DNA from: an uncultured Atopobium sp.
GTDB taxonomy: Bacteria > Actinomycetota > Coriobacteriia > Coriobacteriales > Atopobiaceae
Assembly (NCBI GenBank): GCA_938028565.1
Contig: CALIZS010000016.1
Coordinates: 1 to 7,134, forward strand
DNA length: 7,134 nt
Reading direction: 5' to 3'
A program made the translations under genes and the position numbers. Below the pieces are notes generated by a model. The model was not told where the DNA came from. It ran no database searches and worked only from the letters and a program-made list of their open reading frames with translations. Positions 1 through 5,529 of this stretch are shown here, piece by piece (position 1 is the first letter of the stretch; every line of letters starts with the position of its first letter).

Positions 1-27
1 GAGCTCAGTTTCGTGTAAAGTTTGCAT

Positions 28-84
28 TGCGGTTATTTCCTTTCTGAATTGGTTTTAGCGACTATATTTTAGGAAATAACCGCA
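28..84. repeat. 14-bp inverted repeat with 29-nt loop
   Basis: Positions 28-41 (TGCGGTTATTTCCT) and 71-84 are perfect reverse complements separated by 29 A+T-rich bases. The second arm is followed by CTTCTTTT, so this could be a long-loop terminator of a gene lying before the window, or an operator or repeat-family palindrome. No coding sequence overlaps it. A related string, GGCTATTTCCTT, lies near the other end of the window at 7095-7106. Confidence 0.6.
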
Positions 85-150
85 CTTCTTTTAAATGACT
101 GAAATGCTTACTTACACCACTTTTCGGGACACGACCTGTCTGAATGATTT

Positions 151-240
151 GCCGGAAAAGTTCACCAAGTCTGAGTTATTTGCCGGTTTTTCTCGCCAAG
201 TCTGAGCTGTTTTACTCAGACATGATGCGGTTTTCAGGCT
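151..240 (+). repeat. Intergenic repeat element, short copy (31-bp units)
   Basis: The element opens with GCCGGAAAA (151-159) and closes with TTTTCAGGC (231-239), an inverted pair with one mismatch. Inside are units of period 31 starting with TCTGA at 170 and 201; a diverged earlier unit start lies just outside at 139. A full unit reads TCTGAG, four bases, TTGCCGG, two bases, TTTCTCGCC, three bases. The last unit carries a 7-bp hairpin, GTCTGAG (200-206) with CTCAGAC (215-221). The same plan recurs at 6921-7042 in the same orientation with one more unit. The host-wide family, its mobility and its function are unknown. Confidence 0.75.
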
Positions 241-327
241 GACTATACTTAATCAGGCAGCGCATTTATACTAAGTTCGCGCCTACAGAAGGGAAGTGCT
301 CCTACATGCTGCATCGATCAGTTTGTG

Positions 328-352
328 GAGAAAAATTTCTCAAAAATTGAGA
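328..352. promoter_or_regulatory. Overlapping small palindromes upstream of tRNA-Thr
   Basis: GAGAAA-AA-TTTCTC (328-341) overlaps TCTCAA-AAA-TTGAGA (338-352); the TTTCTC arm of the first shares four bases with the first arm of the second. They end one base before the predicted -35 region. They could be an operator or upstream activating site, but such A/T-rich palindromes also arise by chance. The rest of 241-327 shows nothing recognisable. Confidence 0.25.
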
Positions 353-353
353 C

Positions 354-382
354 TAGACCAAAGCCAGAAAAGTCTATAGAAT
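354..382 (+). promoter_or_regulatory. Predicted sigma-70-type promoter of tRNA-Thr(TGT)
   Basis: TAGACC (354-359, four of six matches to TTGACA) is followed after 17 bases by TAGAAT (377-382, five of six matches to TATAAT). Transcription would start near 389, about ten bases before the tRNA. The spacing and -10 box are good and the -35 is weak. Confidence 0.5.
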
Positions 383-398
383 ATCCTCTGCACTTGAT

Positions 399-474
<76 letters not shown>

Positions 475-485
475 CTTGAATTTTC

Positions 486-510
486 AGCCAGGCATTGCCT
501 GGCTTTTTTC
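486..510 (+). terminator. Intrinsic terminator after tRNA-Thr
   Basis: AGCCAGGC (486-493) pairs with GCCTGGCT (497-504) across a three-base loop, followed by a run of T (504-509). It lies 11 bases past the tRNA CCA end and should end the single-gene tRNA-Thr transcript. Confidence 0.9.
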
Positions 511-599
511 GTGCGAATTTTAGGGCATTTGCGACGTATCGCGTGTTGCTCTCACAGACAACCGTAAAAGTCCGTATACGTCTGGCAAGAAACCCGCTT

Positions 600-788
600 G
601 GAGTTGTGACGAGAAAATCGGTGGAGTTGTGGCAGAGATCTGCTTGGAGTTGTGACGAGAAACTCGCTTGGAGTTGTGACGAGAAAATCGGTGGAGTTGT
701 GGCCAGAAACTCGCTTGAAGTTGTGGCCAGAAAAACGTATGGAATCGTGGCGAGAAAATCGCTTGGAATTGTGGAAAAAATTTGATAA
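600..788 (+). repeat. 23/24-bp tandem repeat array
   Basis: Seven recognisable units lie head to tail at 600-622, 623-645, 646-669, 670-692, 693-716, 717-740 and 741-764, with a decayed eighth at 765-788. Each has GGAGTTGTG at its start and a CGAGAAAATCG-like core. The units at 600 and 670 are identical, and lengths alternate between 23 and 24. A half-unit (TCTGGCAAGAAACCCGCTT) precedes the array at 581-599. There are no unique spacers, so it is not a CRISPR array. It fills most of the gap between the tRNA-Thr terminator and the next promoter; no gene is supported in 510-813. The core GGCGAGAAAATC (749-760) also occurs, reverse complemented, in the 31-bp unit at 6941. Confidence 0.9.
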
Positions 789-813
789 GATACGCCCGGT
801 TGGGTGGATTACG

Positions 814-842
814 TTGACAAGATTTTTATTCAATCGTAATAT
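814..842 (+). promoter_or_regulatory. Strong promoter of the tRNA-Tyr-Thr-Met-tuf unit
   Basis: TTGACA (814-819) is a perfect -35 box; 17 bases later TAATAT (837-842) matches the -10 consensus at four of six positions, including the key T1, A2 and T6. Transcription would start near 849, leaving a leader of about 100 bases before tRNA-Tyr. A small hairpin (TTCAAG 923-928 with CTTGAA 933-938) lies in that leader. Confidence 0.85.
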
Positions 843-948
843 TTTCCCGCTTACGAGGTAATACAGAAGTTAAACGAGACTTTCTACGTACGATAAACCG
901 CAAGGTACAGCGTACTAATTACTTCAAGAGTGCTTGAAAACGGCATTT

Positions 949-1032
949 GGGGATATGGCACAGCGGCAACTGCGGCGGACTGTAAATCCGCTCCCTCTGG
1001 GTTCCTTGGTTCGAGTCCAAGTATCCCCACCA
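949..1032 (+). tRNA. tRNA-Tyr (anticodon GTA)
   Basis: An 84-base class II tRNA with a long variable arm. The acceptor stem GGGGATA (949-955) pairs with TATCCCC (1022-1028), followed by A and CCA (1030-1032). The anticodon stem GCGGA/TCCGC encloses CTGTAAA, giving GTA for tyrosine. It is the first gene of the cluster and lies one base before the next tRNA, so both must be cut from a common precursor. Confidence 0.97.
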
Positions 1033-1033
1033 C

Positions 1034-1109
1034 GCCCGTGTAGCTCAGTAGGTAGAGCACTTCGTTGGTAACGAAGAGGTCACCGGTTCAAATCCGGTCG
1101 CGGGCTCCA
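1034..1109 (+). tRNA. tRNA-Thr (anticodon GGT)
   Basis: A 76-base tRNA. The acceptor stem GCCCGTG (1034-1040) pairs with CGCGGGC (1099-1105), followed by discriminator T and CCA (1107-1109). The anticodon stem CTTCG/CGAAG encloses TTGGTAA, giving GGT, which reads ACC and ACU. Together with the TGT isoacceptor at 399 the window supplies two of the threonine tRNAs, recalling the Thr-Tyr-Gly-Thr-tufB cluster known from E. coli. Confidence 0.97.
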
Positions 1110-1128
1110 TTTTTCAAGCGGCATTTAT

Positions 1129-1205
1129 GCCGGCGTAGCTCAGCTGGTTAGAGCACACGGCTCATACCCGTGACGTCACTGGTTCGAATCCAGTCGCCGG
1201 TACCA
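1129..1205 (+). tRNA. tRNA-Met (anticodon CAT), elongator type
   Basis: A 77-base tRNA with acceptor GCCGGCG (1129-1135) against CGCCGGT (1195-1201), then A and CCA (1203-1205). The 1-72 pair is G-U. The anticodon stem CACGG/CCGTG encloses CTCATAC. The three consecutive G-C pairs typical of initiator tRNA are absent from the anticodon stem, so elongator methionine is preferred. A CAT tRNA can also be tRNA-Ile2, modified by TilS; similarity to the known elongator pattern CGGYTCATACCCGTGA argues against that. Confidence 0.9.
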
Positions 1206-1213
1206 GACTCTTT

Positions 1214-1244
1214 ACGGCGTACATGTCCTAGACATTTGCGCCGT
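1214..1244 (+). other. Hairpin between tRNA-Met and tuf
   Basis: ACGGCG (1214-1219) pairs with CGCCGT (1239-1244), and inside it ATGTC (1223-1227) pairs with GACAT (1231-1235) around a CTA loop, giving a nearly continuous stem. It lies eight bases after the tRNA. A T run (1261-1266) is 16 bases further on, too far for a normal terminator. It may be a processing signal or a stabilising 5' end for tuf mRNA. Confidence 0.45.
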
Positions 1245-1311
1245 TGAGTATAAACAGACGTTTTTTCACCACGGTCTAGCCCGAGGGTTAGTTCCAGAAG
1301 GAGGATTGGCA

Positions 1312-2517
1312 ATGGCCAAGGAAAAGTTTGACCGCACAAAGCCACACGTAAACATCGGTACCATTGGTCACGTCGACCACGGTAAGACTACCCTTACCGC
1401 AGCAATCACCAAGGTTCTCTCTGAGACCGAGGGCTGCAAGGCAGACTTCACCGCCTTCGAGAACATCGATAAGGCTCCAGAGGAGCGTCAGCGTGGTATT
1501 ACCATTTCCGTTGCTCACGTTGAGTACGAGACTTGGGAGCGCCACTACGCTCACGTCGACTGCCCTGGCCACGCAGACTACATCAAGAACATGATTTCTG
1601 GTGCAGCTCAGATGGACGGCGCAATCCTCGTTATTGCTGCAACCGATGGTCCTATGGCTCAGACTCGTGAGCACATCCTTCTTGCACGTCAGGTCGGCGT
1701 TCCTTACATCATCGTCTTCCTGAACAAGTGCGACATGGTCGACGATGACGAGCTCATCGACCTCGTCGAGATGGAGACCCGTGACCTTCTCTCTGAGTAC
1801 GACTTCCCAGGCGACGATCTTCCAATCGTCCGTGGTTCTGCTCTCGGCGCTCTTAACGGCGAGGAGAAGTGGGTTGAGTCCGTACGTGAGCTCATGCGCT
1901 CCGTTGACTCTTACATCCCAACTCCAGCTCGTGACAACGAGAAGCCATTCCTGATGGCAATCGAGGACGTCATGACCATTTCTGGTCGTGGTACCGTTGC
2001 TACCGGCCGTGTTGAGCGTGGTGAGCTCAAGCTCAACGAGCCAGTCGAGATTGTTGGTATTAAGCCAACTCAGGCTTCTGTTGCAACTGGCATTGAGATG
2101 TTCCGTAAGACCATGGACTTCTGCGAGGCTGGCGACAACGTTGGTATTCTTCTTCGTGGTGTTAAGCGCGAGGACATCGAGCGCGGTCAGGTTCTCTGCA
2201 AGCCTGGTTCAGTTACTCCACACAAGAAGTTCACCGGTGAGGTTTACGTTCTTACTAAGGAAGAGGGCGGCCGTCACACCCCATTCTTCTCTGGTTACCG
2301 TCCACAGTTCTACTTCCGTACAACTGACGTAACCGGCGACATCTACGAGCTCACCGATGCAAACGGTGGCAAGGTAGAGATGGCTATGCCTGGCGACCAC
2401 ATCACCGTTGGCTGCGAGCTCATTCACCCAATCGCTCTTGAGCAGGGTCTGAAGTTCGCTATCCGCGAGGGTGGCCACACCGTCGGCGATGGCCGTGTTT
2501 CTACCGTCATCGAGTAA
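1312..2517 (+). CDS. tuf: Translation elongation factor EF-Tu
   Basis: This 401-residue GTPase carries aminoacyl-tRNA to the ribosomal A site. The G1 loop GHVDHGKT is at residues 19-26, G3 DCPGH at 83-87 with the catalytic histidine H87, and G4 NKCD at 138-141; the switch I segment ends in RGITIS. Domains 2 and 3 follow and include SGRGTVATGRVERG and the C-terminal FAIREGG. Length and motifs fit an intact family member. The ATG at 1312 is chosen because AAGGAGG (1298-1304) sits seven bases before it; an in-frame TTG at 1306 would lie against that site. It is the last gene of a tRNA-led transcript and ends in a terminator. The segment EGCKADFTAFENIDKAPEER resembles coriobacterial EF-Tu as I recall it. 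Confidence 0.98.
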   Translation: MAKEKFDRTKPHVNIGTIGHVDHGKTTLTAAITKVLSETEGCKADFTAFENIDKAPEERQRGITISVAHVEYETWERHYAHVDCPGHADYIKNMISGAAQMDGAILVIAATDGPMAQTREHILLARQVGVPYIIVFLNKCDMVDDDELIDLVEMETRDLLSEYDFPGDDLPIVRGSALGALNGEEKWVESVRELMRSVDSYIPTPARDNEKPFLMAIEDVMTISGRGTVATGRVERGELKLNEPVEIVGIKPTQASVATGIEMFRKTMDFCEAGDNVGILLRGVKREDIERGQVLCKPGSVTPHKKFTGEVYVLTKEEGGRHTPFFSGYRPQFYFRTTDVTGDIYELTDANGGKVEMAMPGDHITVGCELIHPIALEQGLKFAIREGGHTVGDGRVSTVIE

Positions 2518-2540
2518 CTTCTTTTAAAGTTGCTAACTTG

Positions 2541-2571
2541 CCCGGCGTGCTTTTTGCGCGCCGGGTTTTTT
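2541..2571 (+). terminator. Intrinsic terminator after tuf
   Basis: CCCGGCGTGC (2541-2550) pairs with GCGCGCCGGG (2556-2565), with one G-U pair, around TTTTT. Six T follow (2566-2571). It lies 24 bases past the tuf stop and separates tuf from the rpmG promoter. Confidence 0.93.
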
Positions 2572-2616
2572 GTCGAGAAAAAATATGTGAACGCCTAGAG
2601 TAATTAGAGAAAAGTA

Positions 2617-2646
2617 TTGACATCTCTGGGTAGTGGGTGCTAACCT
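2617..2646 (+). promoter_or_regulatory. Promoter of rpmG-tRNA-Trp-secE-nusG
   Basis: A perfect -35 TTGACA (2617-2622) is followed after 18 bases by TAACCT (2641-2646), preceded by TGC, which gives an extended -10. Transcription would start near 2653. It lies directly after the tuf terminator and is the only good promoter seen before secE. Confidence 0.8.
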
Positions 2647-2701
2647 AAGCAACCGCGTCACATTTCGAGAATACATCTCGTGACCGTGTTCAGGAGGATC
2701 A

Positions 2702-2851
2702 ATGCGTACACTCGTTACTCTCGCCTGCACTGAGTGCAAGCGTCGTAATTACACTACGGACAAGAACAAGTCCAACAACCCAGATCGTATGGAGTTGAAG
2801 AAGTACTGCCCATGGTGCCACAAGCACACGGTACATCGCGAGACCCGCTAG
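2702..2851 (+). CDS. rpmG: 50S ribosomal protein L33 (bL33), zinc-binding form
   Basis: This small protein of 49 residues sits near the E site of the large subunit. It begins MRTLVTLACTEC and has two cysteine pairs, C9-x-x-C12 and C36-x-x-C39, which form the zinc ribbon of the Cys-containing L33 type; the central KNKSNNPDRMELKKYCPWC is typical of the family. Length fits the usual 49-55 residues. AGGAGG (2692-2697) lies four bases before the ATG. Placement ahead of tRNA-Trp, secE and nusG matches the order known in several bacterial phyla. Genomes often carry a second, zinc-free L33 paralogue; none is in this window. Confidence 0.97.
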   Translation: MRTLVTLACTECKRRNYTTDKNKSNNPDRMELKKYCPWCHKHTVHRETR

Positions 2852-2869
2852 GCTAGGTGGGTTCGTTCT

Positions 2870-2945
2870 AGGCCAGTAGCTCCAATGGTAGAGCGGCGGT
2901 CTCCAAAACCGTTTGTTGAGGGTTCGAGTCCTTCCTGGCCTGCCA
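2870..2945 (+). tRNA. tRNA-Trp (anticodon CCA)
   Basis: A 76-base tRNA lying 18 bases after the rpmG stop. The acceptor stem AGGCCAG (2870-2876) pairs with CTGGCCT (2935-2941), followed by discriminator G and CCA (2943-2945). The anticodon stem GCGGT/ACCGT encloses CTCCAAA, giving CCA for tryptophan. It appears to be cut from the rpmG-secE transcript, since no promoter of its own is visible. Confidence 0.97.
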
Positions 2946-2954
2946 GATAACTTC

Positions 2955-2984
2955 ACCGGCCTTCCCATAAGGGTTGGCCGGTTT
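2955..2984 (+). terminator. Weak terminator-like hairpin between tRNA-Trp and secE
   Basis: ACCGGCC (2955-2961) pairs with GGCCGGT (2976-2982); a second short stem CCC/GGG closes an ATAA loop across a TT/TT internal loop. Only three T follow, so readthrough into secE is likely. It may equally stabilise the processed ends after tRNA excision. No convincing promoter separates it from secE. Confidence 0.45.
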
Positions 2985-3016
2985 GTATGTAGGTATAACA
3001 TCCAAGGGAGCGTAGG

Positions 3017-3379
3017 ATGGCAAATAAGGAGCGCAATAAGAGGAGCGCACGTAAGGCTCGCGCAGAAGAGCGTGCCCAGCGTGAGGCCCTTCAGGCTGAA
3101 GTTACTCCTGAAGCTTCTGCTAAGGCCACTAAGGCCGAGGCAAAGAAGCAGGAGAAGTCCATTCAGCGTAACGCTAACCCTGGCTTCTTTGGCCGCCTGG
3201 GTGCTTACTTTGCAGGCGTTCGTACAGAAATGCACCGCGTTGTGTGGCCTTCAAGCTCTGAGCTTGCTGGTTTCTCTGTAGCCGTAATTGCAACAATCAT
3301 TTTCTTTGGCTTGGTAACTTGGCTGGTTGATACTGGCATTGTTGCTGGTCTCGTCGCCTTTACTGGACTGAGGGGATAA
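3017..3379 (+). CDS. secE: Preprotein translocase subunit SecE
   Basis: SecE clamps the SecY channel in the inner membrane for protein export. The protein has 120 residues. Residues 1-55 are highly charged (lysine, arginine, glutamate, alanine) and probably disordered or helical. The conserved amphipathic segment FFGRLGAYFAGVRTEMHRVVWPS spans 57-79 with the family WPS signature at 77-79. One membrane helix lies at about 84-107. Single-helix SecE is the usual form outside the enterobacteria, and the long charged N-terminus is typical of actinobacteria. AAGGGAG (3004-3010) precedes the ATG by six bases. It is almost joined to nusG, three bases apart, as in most bacteria. Confidence 0.95.
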   Translation: MANKERNKRSARKARAEERAQREALQAEVTPEASAKATKAEAKKQEKSIQRNANPGFFGRLGAYFAGVRTEMHRVVWPSSSELAGFSVAVIATIIFFGLVTWLVDTGIVAGLVAFTGLRG

Positions 3380-3382
3380 TCA

Positions 3383-3928
3383 ATGGCTAAGCGCTGGTAT
3401 GTAGTTCACACCTATTCAGGTTATGAGAACAAGGTAAAGACAGACCTTGAGCACCGTATTGAGACCTATGGCCTTGAGCGTGCTGTTGTTGATATTCAGA
3501 TTCCTACTGAGGAAGTTACAGAGGTCAAGGACGGCGGCAAGCGCGAGACCAAAGAGTCCAAGGTTTTCCCAGGTTACGTTCTTGTTCGCATGGAGCTGGA
3601 TGACAATACTTGGGCTGTTGTTCGCAACACCCCAGGCGTAACTGGTTTTGTTGGCATTGACGGCAAGCCAGTTCCTCTGCGTCGTGATGAGTTCGATAAA
3701 ATCATGCGTCGCGGCGGTATGAAGACGGGTAGCCCTGTACCTAGGCGTACAGCAACCAATATTGAGGTCGGTCAGGCAATTCACGTTCTTTCTGGTCCTC
3801 TTGCTGACTTTGATGGAACTGTTTCTGAGGTCAACGCAGAGTCCGGCAAGATTAAGGTTATGCTCACCATCTTTGGTCGCGAGACTCCGGTTGAGCTCAC
3901 CATGGATCAGATTTCCCTGATAGACTAG
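3383..3928 (+). CDS. nusG: Transcription elongation/antitermination factor NusG
   Basis: NusG binds RNA polymerase through its N-terminal domain and Rho or ribosomal protein S10 through its C-terminal KOW domain. The protein has 181 residues. It starts KRWYVVHTYSGYENKVK, the classic NGN opening; FPGYVLVRM is at 62-70 and NTPGVTGFVG at 82-91. The KOW domain covers about 127-180 (GQAIHVLSGPLADFDGTVSEV). Full length and intact, with no insert in the NGN domain. The Shine-Dalgarno sequence (GAGGGGAT, 3370-3377) overlaps the last codons of secE, so the two are probably translationally coupled. It precedes the stalk-protein genes, its usual place. Confidence 0.97.
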   Translation: MAKRWYVVHTYSGYENKVKTDLEHRIETYGLERAVVDIQIPTEEVTEVKDGGKRETKESKVFPGYVLVRMELDDNTWAVVRNTPGVTGFVGIDGKPVPLRRDEFDKIMRRGGMKTGSPVPRRTATNIEVGQAIHVLSGPLADFDGTVSEVNAESGKIKVMLTIFGRETPVELTMDQISLID

Positions 3929-3945
3929 TATCTAACGGCTTATCC

Positions 3946-3991
3946 CGCACTTCTCGTCCCTTGTGGATTGCTTCTCGGGAGTGCGCGAGAA
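3946..3991 (+). promoter_or_regulatory. rplK leader with two alternative hairpins
   Basis: The 96-base gap between nusG and rplK can fold in two ways. CGCACT (3946-3951) pairs with AGTGCG (3980-3985). Alternatively TTCTCG (3972-3977, also present at 3951-3956) pairs with CGAGAA (3986-3991), whose stem cannot fully form together with the first. No T run follows, so it is not a terminator. Ribosomal protein autoregulation of L11 operons is known in other bacteria; I do not recognise the L1-site sequence here, so the role is a guess. Confidence 0.35.
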
Positions 3992-4024
3992 TAGACTCAA
4001 ACGTATTCAAACAGGAGGCTTAAC

Positions 4025-4453
4025 ATGCCCGCAAAGAAGGTTGTTAAATTTATTAAGCTGCAGATTCCTGCAGGCCAGGCAAACCCAGCTCCTCCAGTAG
4101 GACCAGCTCTGGGTGCTGCACAGGTCAACATTATGCAGTTCTGCCAGGCATTCAACGCTGCAACTCAGGACAAGGCTGGCGATATCATCCCAGTCGAGAT
4201 TTCTGTTTACGAGGATCGTTCCTTTGACTTCGTAACCAAGACTCCTCCAGCAGCTCAGCTTATCAAGAAGGAGCTTCACCTCAAGGGTGGTTCCGGTGTT
4301 CCTCAGCGCGATAAGGTTGGCCAGCTCTCCCAGGAGCAGCTCACCAAGATCGCTGAGATTAAGATGCCTGACCTCAACGCAAACGACATTGAGGCTGCAA
4401 AGAAGATCGTCGCTGGTACCGCTCGTTCCATGGGTGTAACCATCGCCGAGTAG
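4025..4453 (+). CDS. rplK: 50S ribosomal protein L11 (uL11)
   Basis: L11 forms the base of the factor-binding stalk on 23S rRNA and is the target region of thiostrepton. The protein has 142 residues, the usual length. The N-terminal domain carries the proline-rich IPAGQANPAPPVGPALG at 14-30; the C-terminal RNA-binding domain includes KTPPAAQLIKK and ends with NDIEAAKKIVAGTARSMGVTI. AGGAGG (4013-4018) precedes the ATG by six bases. At 30-36 the text is GAAQVNI, where the family usually has glycine directly before VNI; here it is Gln33. The next gene is rplA, the conserved L11-L1 pair, but the pair is split by a terminator-like hairpin. Confidence 0.98.
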   Translation: MPAKKVVKFIKLQIPAGQANPAPPVGPALGAAQVNIMQFCQAFNAATQDKAGDIIPVEISVYEDRSFDFVTKTPPAAQLIKKELHLKGGSGVPQRDKVGQLSQEQLTKIAEIKMPDLNANDIEAAKKIVAGTARSMGVTIAE

Positions 4454-4462
4454 TGTTTACTC

Positions 4463-4496
4463 CCGTCAGTCATTTGCGTGGCTGACGGTTGTTTTT
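4463..4496 (+). terminator. Terminator or attenuator between rplK and rplA
   Basis: CCGTCAGTCA (4463-4472) pairs with TGGCTGACGG (4479-4488), ten pairs including one G-U, around TTTGCG. TTGTTTTT (4489-4496) follows. It starts nine bases after the rplK stop. No clear promoter follows before rplA, so partial readthrough is the simplest way for rplA to be expressed from upstream. Confidence 0.75.
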
Positions 4497-4572
4497 GTCA
4501 GAGCATCCGACGTTAGTGCACGTAGTTGGGTTTCTCGCCAAGAGAGCGTAACTTTGGACGGAAGATGCAGGA

Positions 4573-4605
4573 GTGGGAGGGCAGACGCCCGCTAACCACA
4601 GGAGG
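4573..4605 (+). promoter_or_regulatory. Candidate L1-binding autoregulatory hairpin before rplA
   Basis: GTGG (4573-4576) pairs with CCAC (4596-4599). After an asymmetric internal loop (GA against GCTAA), GGGC (4579-4582) pairs with GCCC (4587-4590) around AGAC. The strand GCAGGAGTGGGAGG (4567-4580) resembles the L1-binding region of bacterial 23S rRNA as I know it (AGGAUAGGUGGGAG on one strand, ACCACC on the other). The Shine-Dalgarno AGGAGG (4600-4605) begins right after the closing CCAC, so bound L1 could block translation. Mimicry of the rRNA site by L1 mRNA targets is established; its use here is inference. Confidence 0.6.
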
Positions 4606-4611
4606 TACATA

Positions 4612-5319
4612 ATGCCTAAGCACGGAAAGAACTACAAGAATGCAGTTGCCAAGGTAGACGGTGCAAACCTCTACAGCCCAAAAGAGGCAGTAACCCTGTC
4701 TAAGGAGCTTGCAACTGCTAAGTTTGACGAGACCATTGAGGTAGCAATTCGCCTTGGTGTCGATACTCGTAAGGCTGACCAGAACGTTCGCGGTTCCATT
4801 TCTCTGCCTCACGGCACTGGTAAGTCCGTTCGCGTTGCAGTCTTCGCAGAGGGCGAGAAGGCCCGCGAGGCTGAGGCAGCTGGCGCTGACATCGTCGGTG
4901 GCGACGAGCTCATCGCAGAGGTCGAGAAGGGCATGCTTGACTTTGACGCAGCAATCGCAACCCCTCAGATGATGGGTAAGGTTGGTCGTCTTGGTCGTGT
5001 TCTTGGTCCTCGTGGCCTTATGCCTAACCCTAAGCTTGGCACCGTTACCATGGATGTTGCAAAGATGGTTAACGAGCTCAAGGCTGGTCGTGTTGAGTAT
5101 CGTGCAGACCGTTTTGGTATCTGCCACGTTGCAATCGGCAAGGCTTCTTTTGAGGTCCAGCAGCTTGTTGAGAACTACGGCGCACTTCTCTCTGAGATTA
5201 TTCGCGTCAAGCCATCCAGCGCTAAGGGTAAGTACGTCAAGACCGTTGCTATTTCCTCTACTATGGGCCCTGGCATCAAGGTTGATCCAACCAAGGTTCG
5301 TAACCTTATGGAGGACTAA
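4612..5319 (+). CDS. rplA: 50S ribosomal protein L1 (uL1)
   Basis: L1 forms the mobile stalk that helps release deacylated tRNA from the E site, and in many bacteria represses its own mRNA. The protein has 235 residues, close to the usual length. FDETIEVAIRLGVD is at 38-51, LGPRGLMPNPKLGTVT at 131-146 and TMGPGIKVD at 217-225, all hallmark segments of the two-domain fold. The ATG at 4612 is preceded by AGGAGG (4600-4605) at six bases; an in-frame GTG at 4573 would add 13 residues encoded by the leader hairpin and is rejected. It is preceded by a probable L1 site and followed by a terminator, so it can behave as a nearly separate regulatory unit. Confidence 0.98.
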   Translation: MPKHGKNYKNAVAKVDGANLYSPKEAVTLSKELATAKFDETIEVAIRLGVDTRKADQNVRGSISLPHGTGKSVRVAVFAEGEKAREAEAAGADIVGGDELIAEVEKGMLDFDAAIATPQMMGKVGRLGRVLGPRGLMPNPKLGTVTMDVAKMVNELKAGRVEYRADRFGICHVAIGKASFEVQQLVENYGALLSEIIRVKPSSAKGKYVKTVAISSTMGPGIKVDPTKVRNLMED

Positions 5320-5349
5320 GCTTTACGCTTAGAAGTACCTAGCACGTTT

Positions 5350-5383
5350 AATCCGGTATCTGCTTGCAGGTACCGGATTTTTC
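5350..5383 (+). terminator. Intrinsic terminator after rplA
   Basis: ATCCGGTATCTG (5351-5362) pairs with CAGGTACCGGAT (5367-5378), twelve pairs with one G-U, around a CTTG loop. Five T follow (5378-5382). It lies about 30 bases past the rplA stop and isolates the rplJ-rplL unit. Confidence 0.9.
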
Positions 5384-5421
5384 TTGAAGCGTGCATGCGG
5401 CTTGAAGCGCCTGGTCGGCAT

Positions 5422-5484
5422 AGGCGGTCTGCAACTAAGGTGCAATTGTGCTGCGTTTGAGTTGGGGTCGCAGCTCGACCGCCT
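5422..5484 (+). other. Structured intergenic segment of unknown role
   Basis: AGGCGGTC (5422-5429) and GACCGCCT (5477-5484) are perfect inverted repeats 47 bases apart. Inside, CAAC (5432-5435) can pair with GTTG (5461-5464) and GCAATTGTGC (5442-5451) is nearly palindromic. The nearby string CTTGAAGCG is duplicated at 5384-5392 and 5401-5409. It lies between the rplA terminator and the rplJ promoter, so it may not be on a main transcript. No gene or known RNA family is recognised. Confidence 0.35.
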
Positions 5485-5529
5485 TTCTCGTCAAATTTTT
5501 GTGAAGAGAAAGAAATTGTGCACTCAACC

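Noticed and set aside
495..785. 96-codon open frame across the tandem array
   Set aside because: It starts inside the tRNA-Thr terminator, has no ribosome binding site, and its residues simply reflect the 23/24-bp repeats.
600..788. CRISPR array
   Set aside because: Units are directly abutting with no unique spacers, and there are no cas genes.
1249..1254. TATAAA as a tuf-proximal promoter
   Set aside because: The best -35-like box (TAGACA at 1229) leaves only 14 bases, and it lies inside the hairpin.
1306..1311. TTG as the tuf start
   Set aside because: It lies one base from the Shine-Dalgarno core; the ATG at 1312 has correct spacing and gives the family-typical MAKEKF start.
2994..2999. 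TATAAC as a secE promoter
   Set aside because: No -35 box at a workable distance, and transcription would begin within the Shine-Dalgarno.
2699..3235. 178-codon open frame on the minus strand
   Set aside because: It crosses rpmG, tRNA-Trp and secE, all well supported on the + strand.
4573..4611. GTG as the rplA start
   Set aside because: It would translate through the leader hairpin and its own Shine-Dalgarno; the ATG at 4612 gives normal L1 length.
4513..5127. 204-codon open frame on the minus strand opposite rplA
   Set aside because: It is antisense to a clearly conserved gene and has no recognisable motif.
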